Origin: Spisula solida
Lineage: Eukaryota > Mollusca > Bivalvia > Venerida > Mactridae
Reading direction: 5' to 3'
Assembly: GCA_947247005.1 (NCBI GenBank)
Contig: OX365953.1
Coordinates: forward strand, 28,518,784-28,582,783
DNA: 64,000 nucleotides
The notes beneath the pieces are model-generated. The model did not search any database and had not been told where the DNA came from. It saw only the letters and a program-made list of their open reading frames with translations. Within the stretch, counting starts at the first letter, position 1. Each line of letters starts with the position of its first letter. Of the stretch, positions 42,001 through 54,000 are shown in pieces. The translations under genes were made by a program, and so were the position numbers.

Positions 42001-45000
42001 GCCATAGACTAAAACTTGTTGAAATTTGAGACCGGCCAGTGTCACTTTACGTTGAACTAAAGAACAAATCTATCCAAACCTATATTATATAACCTGTATT
42101 GTAGAATCTACTCACTCAAATTGAGACCGTTACAAAGGAGGTTGAAGAGTTGCGTATTGTGTGTAATGGTATAGCAGGTAAGATGCTGTGTGTTTATTTA
42201 GATATTATTATGTATACAACACAGTACATATTCATTTTTGCGATTCTAGCATAGCTAATATTTTGCATTTGACAACACATCAAGACATAGTAACCACGGC
42301 ACTATTTTCATCATCGGAAGCTTGTTTGCAGTTTAAAGTTGTTCAGCCGTAGATGTATTTTATCGGTAATTTAAGCACAGCCGGATGTCCTCTGTGTGTA
42401 TTTAGCTAAAACTACTGGTTGTGTTAGAATGTATGTTATAGTGTACACTCAACAACGTGTCTTAGTATATAGCTAATAAATTTAAAATATCTTCTTGAAA
42501 GCTGAAAGTTCCTTGGAATATGTATTGATCTATTCTCAGTTCAATGTTTTGCTTTACATTTTTAGCAAAAAACTGAACTGAGAATAGATCAATACATATT
42601 CCAAGGAACTTTCAGCTTTCAAGAAGGTATTTTAAATTTATTGCTAGGTGTTTATTAAGAAACTTTTATATTTACAACACAGTACATAATATTTTTGCGA
42701 TTCTCGTTGCTAAACTAACATACCATATTTATTCTACCTGTTTAGACAATGGTTGTAATATTTTGTGTACGTCACTCGCACAATGTCCTAACTGGACTGT
42801 ACACAGTATACCATGAATGAAACCATGAGCACTAATATTACTGTTATGATTTCTTTATTACCAGGTTGTAGATTTAACTGTACACCAGAAAGTTTTAAAT
42901 GTAGTTGCGGTATGTGTATACCGAGTAGGTTCCGCTGTGACGGGTTCCCTCAATGTCCCGACGGTTCCGACGAGCTGGAGGCGGAGTGCGGTATGTAACA
43001 CTATATAACATATGATGATATCTTAATAAGGAATTACACTTTATTTCTGACCATTTATGTATACGCTCCGAATGCAAAAGTTACGTCCATAATTTTAAGC
43101 GACGTTGACTTTCTTACACAATGTCATGTATAAGATTACAATCCACGACTTTCGTGAGAGAACCTAACATTCAGTTCAGAACAACAAAGATGGCGGATTA
43201 TATCTTAAGGCTACGTGTATTGTATCTGTTTCATGTACATTATCCATTAATGTTTTAGTGATAATTCATATATTACTATATTTTGCTCAGCTTATAACAG
43301 TAATGTAGAAAATTTTCCCCTATTTCCATTTTAAATACTTTAGTATGTTAAATATATTAATTTTCAAAACTTCGTTTACTTTCTGTTGGAACGTGTCCTT
43401 AGAGGAACACCAAACAATTCTGATTGTTCGACGACTAAACCGCTAACAAACTGTGGATTATATCCCACTTCTGACACCATGGACTTTTTCAAATACTGTA
43501 AAATCATTAATGTTCGTGGGGGATTCGATTTCATGCAGGAGCTTAACCACGAAATCAAATCCCAGTGAACAATAAAACCATTGAATATGCAAGAGAATGT
43601 TTCCCTCGGCCGCCATTTTGTTTTATGTTTGGTAATGTCTAAAAAACATACTGAATGTGCTACATCGTTGTGGTCTGTCATTGTGTTGTTATTTGACGTA
43701 ATACAAGTACAAAAATGTAGATCCAGTAGAAAGTTATACATGTACTTACTTTATATAAAACTCTACTTATATTTACAGATTATATTTGTGATGTTGGACA
43801 GTTTAAATGTGAATCGTCAGGTTTATGTATACCTATAAGCAAACAGTGTAACGGTGTTCTTGACTGTTCAGATGGCTCAGATGAAAGCAGTAGATACTGT
43901 AGTGATCGTAAGTAAGATTTGTTGCTATGATAACCGTCATTTTGTTTATATAATAATTTGATTTGTTGCTATGGTAACTGACATTTCGTTTATATAATAA
44001 TTTGATTCGTTCCTATGGTAACCGTCATTTTGTTTACATAATGATTTGATTCGTTGCTATGATAACCGTCATTTTATTTATATGATAATTGGATTCGTTG
44101 CTATGGTAACCATAATTTTGTTTATATAATAATTTGATTTGTTGCTATTGTAACCGTCATTTTGTTTATATAATAATTTGTTTCGTTGCTATGGTAACTG
44201 TAATTTTGTTTAAATGTTTGTTTTTTACAAAATTAATGAATATCTTAAATTATAATATTTGTAGAAAAATGTGTTTAGTCTGCGCAATCTGGAAACTTCT
44301 CAAACGCAAATATGAGTCTTGGCGTCTGAAGAAACCAGACATGCGCTAATCATCCGACCTACACCAAACTATAGTTCACACCAAAACCAACTGTACATTT
44401 TAGCTATAAACTATAGTTTACACTTAAACCAACCCTACATTTTAGCTATAAACTGCAATGAAGGAAACGTTCCGTGTAGAGATGGAACAAAGTGTGTGGC
44501 ACGCGAGGAGAGGTGCGATGGTAAAGCTGATTGCCCGGATGCAAGCGACGAGGAAAATTGTGGTAAATATTTAAAGAAACAATTGTTTTAATACCACATG
44601 TCTAGGCTGAGTAGTAAAAAGCTGTTTGAGTTATTAGTAGAAACTGTGGTGTCTTGTTTGACTGCGGTAGATGTACCTTGTTATATGTCGTATGTATTGG
44701 TTCAGCGTCCGAGTGACAACATTTCAGTAACTATAGATTGCGTGTGTACGTTGAGCTATATTCCTGGCGTCCAACATTCCTCTAACTAGGCCCGTATGCT
44801 CGATATACCCGTATCACTTAAAAAATGGTCAGATTTTTTTTACTAGTTAAATCATGTTGAGCGAAACACTAGTTTGGGCATCGTATACCCGTGTCAATAA
44901 GTAAACAAAAATAATCAGCTTTACAAAATGCTGCGTCTGACAGCTGTAACGTGATTTTATAATTTATATTGTGAACTACGATTGGAACTATTCACCATTT

Positions 45001-48000
45001 ATCATAGCTTTATAATATTATTGTATACATGCATTAATATCATATATTTGGTACCACTAACAAAAACTATTTTAAAACTCGCAATTTGTTTAAAATTAAT
45101 GTAAATGTATAACTGTATTCATAAATGTAATTATGCCTGTTGATATATATGTAGATTAAGATTGTTTTTAATGGAGCTTTCATTTTATTTGAAATTATTT
45201 TGCCTTTGCGCATGTAATGATTTTCTGTTATGAGGGATGTTTGGGCATGCGCAGACCTGGTATGTATGTGTGTTTGCGCATGCGCACTCAGATTAGTACA
45301 TAGTTCAAATCATTTACGTATGCTTGTTATGTACTTTAACTATCGAATTATAAGATATAATAAGTTTGCAATTTACATACATATATTTGACAAACAAAGG
45401 TTGAGGTACTGTTTATCAAAGCACTTATGGAATTCTACAACTTACGTTCAAATTTAAATTCTCTATATTTGTTTGGGATAAAATGTGTGATTATGGGTAG
45501 ATCAAATTCATTTATGCTTCAGTTAAAACTGTATTTCTCCCCAGCTCCGCTGTTAAGGTTTTAAACATAGGCATTTGGTTTCAACTCGCCGTAAATTAAT
45601 GATTTGTCCTAGTCACTGGTCCACCCGGGTACTGACGAGAGTAGAGCCATAGCAAACCCGGATGTAAGTTCCTTTGACGTCATATCCGTTGCGGCTAAAC
45701 ATGGCCACTTCACAACCTTCTACTCCATTCAGTACCCGGGTCGATCAGTGACTAGGACAAATCATTAATTTACGAGTTGAAACCAAATGCCTATGGTTTT
45801 AAAGAATTTTAAGAATTTAAATTTGAACGTTTAAGATGTTTGTAAAAACTTTGAATAAACAGTGCATACGTATAACAAACACGAAATAGATATTATACAT
45901 GGTGTTCACACTAACCGTATATATAATCTTTCTGTTCACACAGATATGGGTAAGAGGTTATACTCCACCCCGTTATAAAGCAGAAAAACTTGACCACAAA
46001 CAACAAAAAGCTACAGGTTCCGTTGCCCTACAAAAGTGCTCCGTAGCGCTTTCCAATGGGAGGTATTATTTTTAAATCAATGACGATAATGTTTCATTGA
46101 ACGAGAGGTTCCGCACTCAAAGTTTTACGTTGCGCAACGGGCTCCCGACTCCAATGCGATTGTTATACAATCCCATTTAGTTGAAAAAAAGTCAATGTTT
46201 TTGCGTTGTAATCACTTTTTTAATTTCTAAAAAAAGTATTTGAGTTTTTCTGCTTTTGAAGTTTCAATCATTTCTATCTTGCTATATAAACAGCTAGGTG
46301 TATACTGTGGTAGTAGTTTGTGGTATTCTTTCTGAATGTCTTACGCTTTGTTATAGCATGTTTTCTCTTTTTAAATGTTCTGTTTTTCTGTGTAGCCTTA
46401 TGTTCAGTTATAACTTATAATGTTTATATGAATGTTTTGTGTATTGTGTTCTGTTATAAAAAAGAGTGTTTAATAACCATTTTTTAATTTTCTGAAAATG
46501 GTTTAGGACTTTTTCTGCTTTAGAAGTTTCTCTATAAAAGCCTTATGATATGCTTTTGACAATGTGTGCTTTCTCTGTGAAGGTTTCGCGTGTGTTATTG
46601 CATGTTTTGACATAGCATGTTGTAATATAGTGTCACAGCAAGTAAACTTTGATTTTATGAGAACATAGCTACATTATTTGTTTGTTACGCTTATCAATAC
46701 TTCTATAACCTGATATTAACACGTGCATACATTCTGTGTTTATTTCTCTAACCTGACATTGGTACGTGTTTACATTCTGCGTTTATTTCTATAACCGGAT
46801 ATTGGCAAATGTTTACATTCTGTGTTTATTTCTATAATCGGATATTGGCAAATGTTTACATTCTGCGTTTATTTCTATAATCGAATATTGGCAAATGTTT
46901 ACATTCTGTGTTTATTTCTATAATCGGATATTGGCAAATGTTTACATTCTGTGTTTATTTCTCTAACCTGACAATGGTACGTGTTTACATTCTGCGTTTA
47001 TTTCTATAATCGGATATTGGCAAATGTTTACATTCTGCGTTTATTTCTATAATCGGATATTGGCAAATGTTTACATTCTGTGTTTATTTCTATAATCGGA
47101 TATTGGCAAATGTTTACATTCTGTGTTTATTTCTCTAACCTGACAATGGTACGTGTTTACATTCTGCGTTTATTTCTATAATCGGATATTGGCAAATGTT
47201 TTACATTCTGTGTTTATTTCTATAACAAGTACTCTTATTCATCATCGGTCGATAAATTTCGTCTATACCTCAAGTTCATGTACTGTGAATTGTACCGTCA
47301 AGTGGAAATCAAAGCGTTGTGGGGAGCGTATATAACATGGTGTTGGCACGTGCTTATATTTTATGTTTATTACTATTACCTGATGTTGAAACGTGTTTAC
47401 ATTCTGTGTTTATTTCTATAACCTGATATTGGCACGATAATCGGATATTGACACGTGTTATTATGTTTTGTTATATTATGTTTTTATTTCTATAACTTGA
47501 TATTGGTACGTGCTTATACTCTGTACTTATTGCCTTAACCTGATGTTGGCACGTGTTAACATTCTGTGTTTATTTCTATAACCTGATTTTGACACTTGCT
47601 TATAATCTGTGTTTATTTCTATGATCTAACGTTAACACGTGCATACAGTCGGTGATTATTTATATAACCTGATATTGGCACGTGTATACGTTCTGTGTTT
47701 ATTTCTATAACCTGATATTGGCACGTGCTTAAATTTTGTATTATTTTCATAACCTGATATTGGCACGTGTTTACATTCTGTGTTTATTTATATAACCTAG
47801 TGTTAGCACGTGTATGCGTTCTGAGTTTTATTTCAATAACCTGATTTATTTCTATAACATGATGTATGTACGTGTATGTATTATTGTTTATCATTCTATA
47901 TTATATCGTTATATGCCCTGCTGTTGGCATGTGCATATAAACCGTGTCTGTGCTTATCTCTATTGATTGATATGTAAGCATCGCTTTCTATAAATAATCT

Positions 48001-51000
48001 GATATTGTCTAACGCTTACATTCTGTGCATTCTTATTTGTTGCTGAAGAGCTTAATATGTTTTTGGGGGTTGATAGCGTCTGCTATTAAATGAGGTTTAT
48101 GGATGCTGATTAACGCCATGTCGTAGTTTCACTTTGTTTTGGCTAAAAGCGAAAATACAACTTGGCGTGAATCACCCACTACACGGATTGCTATGGGTTG
48201 AAACAAGAGCAAAATAATTTCGTGCTTGTGTCATTTTATGCAGAATAATAACAATACATAGATAAAGACTCAACTTACAAACCTACGTTTTATTTTCAAA
48301 CGTTTTGAGTGTACATGTGTTTTCGTTTAGACATTTTCATCAGCATCATTATGTTGTTAAAATTTAGCATACGTAAGAAACAAACACACATACGCACGTG
48401 TGTACATAGTTGGTGTTATGTACGGCATTCTATGTGTTGTTCAGTCGTCGTGTCATTTATCAGATGTTTGAGTTTGTCAAACCATCCAGTCGAGCACTTT
48501 CAAGGCAGTGTTAGGCTGCAACCCCCACGAAACGTGATGTTATATGATTATATAAGCATGTACTCTTTCTCAAAGAATGACCCAGTCTGAATTGAGTATA
48601 ATTGTGACGTTACATAAGACCTCGCGACTGTTCCCCCGGTGATAATCATGTCCAAATCAATACAAGTCTATAAAATAGCACTTTTCACCCAAGAAACATG
48701 ATTTTCATTAGCGGCTACTACTAGTAACGTAATTAAACAAGACTTTTTTCAGTAATACACTGTGGCTCAAATTGATTCCTTAAGTAGAATTACAACCAGT
48801 GCTAACACGTGTTTCTTCCCAAGATACCTTCCTTTGTGTGGAGGTCATAACCTTATATGTTGACTAAAAGAACATAACACATCCTAACCGGGAATCTAGC
48901 GCTGAACCTGATCTCTTGAAGCAATTAAATTACACATATCAACTCAAGTTTTGACTTTGCTCAAACCAGAGTCGGAAATTGAAACTAATCTGAAGTTCTA
49001 GCTCTTAAGATTTTACTGTAATAAACCAGAATAATATTTCTGTTTACTTTGTTAAGTGATGATCAGTGATTGCATCAAGCTTCTAATAGAAATTCACATA
49101 AAGACACATGACAATATTTGAGATGAGATCTTGTTCAGATTGAGATTATTCGTGAGATTGTGGCCTTATCTTCCCGGTGACAATCTAGAGATCTTCCAAT
49201 TGTGCTAGAAGGATGATAGAATGCTTGGAATAAAATCATTTCCTAATCCCTATCCACAAATTGGTGTATTACTTGTCACTTTTAACTTGTCATCCATGAA
49301 TATCCAAGCTTATCCGTTGTCCAATCAGAGTTGTTATTATAACTCATCAAAACATTCTTATTGTACAAAAACGAAAACATACGGAGATTAATTAGCGACA
49401 GGTCAAAAGTATTCGACAATATATTTCATCATATTAAACTATTCATTGTTTATTTAGATTGTGGACGCGGGGAGTTCGAGTGTGCTTCCCGTGATGAGTG
49501 TATATCGATAGACAAACTATGTGATAATTTCCCTGATTGTGCGGATCAAAGTGACGAATTACCAGCAATATGTAGTACAGGTAAAATCATTAAACCCTTA
49601 TTGTGTCAATTCTTAAATTGAATAGATGGTCTAAATAAACACTAAGTCTTCTAAATGTTCAGTTTTTGTTTCTGCATCAACTTTGTGAAACTAAATTTAC
49701 TAATAGACAGTTTATTTGACAAGCATGGTCTATACCTATTGAGCCTGTTTTTACTTAATACATTGATTTAACAGATAAATACGGTAGTCAGTCGACTCTA
49801 TGCGGACAAAAGGCAGACCACCTATTAGTATAAAGGAGCCAGATTTCAAAAGGGCCTTAAAATGGATTTTCATTTATCGTGTATTTTCAAATAATATAGA
49901 CATTAAGGCTTTGGAAGATCTGAAAGTAGTAAAGCCTTTTTTTAAAAGGGGTTCCCAATTACATTGTTGTAATTAACGAAAAACTCTTTTATATTATGAT
50001 CTGGTGTGAAATTTTTGATAATATATGTATTGCCACAGATTTGCATGAATATTATTCATTTTTGATAATTTGCAGCGAATGGACGTACATCGCAGACCAG
50101 TTTGAGGTTACGATCAAGGTCAAATTAGTGGTCTAACTACTGAACTAGCCAGACAGCTTGTATGATTTTGTTTGCTTAGTTAAACGATATTATACAACCC
50201 TTTACAGATATGATATGTCCAGAGGGACAGAAGGCATGCAAGGACCAGTCAGCGTGTATCAATACAGACCAGTTCTGTGATGAAATCAAGAATTGTTATG
50301 ATGGATCGGATGAGATTGGTTGTGGTAAGCGATGATGTACAATCACGGGGTCTCATCTCTGTCACACGAAAAACGAGAATTGGATTTATGACGAGTATCT
50401 AGGGCGTTACAGGTAGAATTGAAAACCTGACAAGAAACAATTTGGCTCAACAGACGTCAACGTCTTCGTGTGACTCTCAAAGACACTGGTCAATCATCCA
50501 ATTACTGTGTGACAGACATGTGACCTTGTTACAATGCGCATGCATACTAGTAGTTACTGCTGGTGGCATGCTTTAGTTGTTTTGGTATGTCGTGGTCAAT
50601 ACTTAATTTGCACATTATTAATGGTACGTTCTCATATATAATAATGTATACATTAATAGTGAATGATAATTATGAGCAAACCTAGTATTATGTGTAGTAA
50701 TATAACGGTAGTTCTAAGTTCAGGTAGTTTACTTATCATTTCTGTTCTTTTCTTTCCTCATTATTTTGTATGCAGTTGATATCCAGACTATAGTAGACCA
50801 TTGTTTGACTAGCATGCTAGTCGATGTAATCTGTGACGTATCTAAGACATCTTGCATTCAATATTACGCACGTCTATCTATGGATAGCAGGGCATACCGA
50901 CCTGTCAAAAAACTATCAAGGAAAAGTGGTATTGTTTTCCATCACAGTGGTACACTGTGGAATTTATACAAACTCTAAGCTCGGAACGAAGCCCACGTGT

Positions 51001-54000
51001 AAGGTCAATTTGTTTCTGTCATTGTGCGTACGGTTGATTGGCTACATTTCGCTTCGAAATGTGTAACCGTTCGCTGAATGTGACATGATACTGGTATATA
51101 TATATTATCTTATTTTTATAGTAGTTAAATGGAACCATCCAAAATAATGTTTTATGTAATCCGTCATGTATAAGCCAATTGTAAACACATTCAAACTATT
51201 TTCTGTCTTAATCAAAATTATGTACATCTATGTGTGACTAGTTGGGTCTGTTGGTTGAGCCATGGACTTTTGCCTATATCGCTGGCTTAGAATGAGATGG
51301 TCGTAAGTGTGCTACTTACGACCTTATAAGACTCATACATATTTGAAATCTGCATCACAAGGCACTTCTTATGAGTCTATTTTCATGAAAATCGGAACAG
51401 GTCATATTGGCCAAACTGTAGCTTGTTTTCCGTAAGTAAAGACTAGTTTTCTGACAGTTTTTTCCTGTTTTCTCAAATTAGCGTTTTAGTACTTTCGACC
51501 TCCTCATTCTAATCTAGCTATATGATCTGTGTATGATTCTCGGGTGTGCAGATTCGTTCATCATGTCCACCACATATATGCTGAAATTCATAAATAGTAG
51601 AGATGTTATCCGAGGAGAGCAAGTAAGTACTGGTTAAAGCAATGACCAACGATTAAAAAAGGGCGTAAAACATGTTGGATGTTTCCATATATTTTAATAT
51701 CAAAGGTACATACTCGTATTGTTGACAAAACAATTGCTTCACCATGAGTATACGTGTATTATTTATACGTGATAGTAGCCTTCATACTGAGTTACTTCAC
51801 ATCACAGCATGGCTATAAATAACGTTTTCTCCAAACCACCAATACATTCGTCGTCTGACCTACATTTGGAACTTATATTTGCACAGAACGTGAAATACTT
51901 GTAAAAAATAATGTTTTGCAGTTCAATGAAACGTAAATGACTGGTTTTAATGCAATAATTTGCAGGAACGCTTCTTTAAATTGTTTGTGTTAATTTAAAA
52001 TACGAGCGTGTACCTTTAGAACTGTTATATTTGTTTTGAAAATGCTGACATTTGCTTTAAGGTGTTTACAAAATTACACGTGCAATCTGTAAAATTATCG
52101 CTTAGAATAACGTGAGACTACAACATTTTTGTATTAGTTAGAGTTCCCTCATCGATTGGTCAATATTGACCCAATATGGCATAATAAGCTGACATTGGTC
52201 AATATTGACATGTTCTGGCATAATGAGCTTTCATGTTTCTATATTGACACACATTGCGGCCTAATGAGCTTTCAATGGTCATTTTTGACACACATTGCGG
52301 CCTATTGAGCTCCCAGTGGTCACTATTGGCACTCCTTCTGGCTTAGTGAGCTATTATTGGTCAATTTTGACACACCTTCTAGCTTAACGGGCTATCATTG
52401 GTCAATATTGACACCCATTCTGGCATATGGAGCTCAAATTGGTCAATATTGACACACGTTCTGGCTTAGTGAGCTATCATTGGTCATTATGGACACATCT
52501 TCTGGCATACAGAGCTCTCATTGGCCAAAGACAAGAACAATTTAAGTAACAAATAAGGTGAATGTCAGCATACGTAACAGAATCTCGCATATGCAGAAGT
52601 TATAGTTCAAGCATTATTTTAGAAGCTACTTTAGTCTAACTGTTTAACACGTTTGTGTTGTTTGTTTCGATTAGTTGAGTAACCACTTACGAATACTTGT
52701 AATGCATGGTCAATTTTACAATACACTCAGGGACTTAATAAACGCATATTTTATATAATGGTAAACTTTACAATGTTTTATTCATTAAATTTGTTGATAT
52801 TTCGCCAATTTCAAAAGTAGTTATGAATGAGATTACTGTCAACCTCTCAGCGAAATAGGTCAACATATAAGATTTTAAAGATGATTTCAGTGTAGCAGCT
52901 AGGCTCAATTCACATTTTGGTTATTTTTTTATTCTCTTTGGACACAGCGACATTATGTTGGTCTTATCGATGATATTATTGATATACATTGTTCTGGTAA
53001 CGATAACCACTCTAGGATAAGCACCATGTGTAGTTCTGCAACTTACATAGTGGCGGAGCACGAACAAGGAACCTGCAATTTGAGTTCACCCATGACATGA
53101 TCAGTAGTAGCCAAAGTCTCGTTATGATAATGGTCAATCCATGAATCGCATGCTGTTAAAAACGTGCGACACATAGGGTTTAATCTTACATTGGCAATGC
53201 ATTTCAAAACTTTACTTAGGTTGAGATTTTAAGTCATTTACCATGAATATTTTATAAAAAGAAATGCATCGTACTTCTCTAACATAATAGCCGCCTGAAA
53301 CATGTGTGCGTTTATTTAGTCCCTGAGTGTACGATGGATTATGCATTTACTTTGTACATGTACAATATGTTTCATCACTTTTTCTTCGGTTTTTACAATT
53401 TTTGTTTAAATAACGTGTTATCGTACTTCCATTTCCAAATCAAAATAATATTATACTCACAAGATCATACTTCATGGTGAACTGGTGTGTAGGGTAAACG
53501 AACGCCTTTTCGTGCATCTGTCGAGTTACGAAGGACCGTTGGTGCCCAAGCCCACCAACGCTCCCAATGGACTCGGCAGATGTTACGAGTGGCATACAAA
53601 ACAAGGATTTATGCGTTTTGATTTCAAAATAAAGACATTTTGACGGGATATTTTGTGGCATTGGCAAAACAGCGGTTTTATGCTATAATACACGTACATG
53701 CACTAGTATTTAGGATAATTATATTAATATAAATATTAATGGATACTCCGTTTATTCAATATGTTGCTTACTGTTATATATGTGAGATTCTGGTACCTAA
53801 TTGTTACTGTATTGTCAGTGTTTTGTTAACCTTCTACCCTAGCTGCCCACTCACGTTTACAGAATTAGCTCCATCACCGATACCCTTCACAACACCGTCA
53901 GTTACAGAATCACCCACACCAAACAACATTGACGTAAGTAGAACGACAACGGCCCCTTTACCGACAACTACAACATCTAGTATATCAAGCGTTACTGAAG

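Noticed and set aside
50776..50978. Possible extra exon after a very good pyrimidine tract (ctttcctcattattttgtatgcag)
   Set aside because: Phase-1 frame is open ([14 protein letters not shown]...) but no convincing phase-1 donor, no domain, and a perfect palindrome (gactagcatgctagtc) suggests non-coding DNA. It could be a minor alternative 3' exon.
53440..53667. 75-codon minus ORF
   Set aside because: No domain or homology recognised; contains an AT-rich tail and lies in the last gene B intron.
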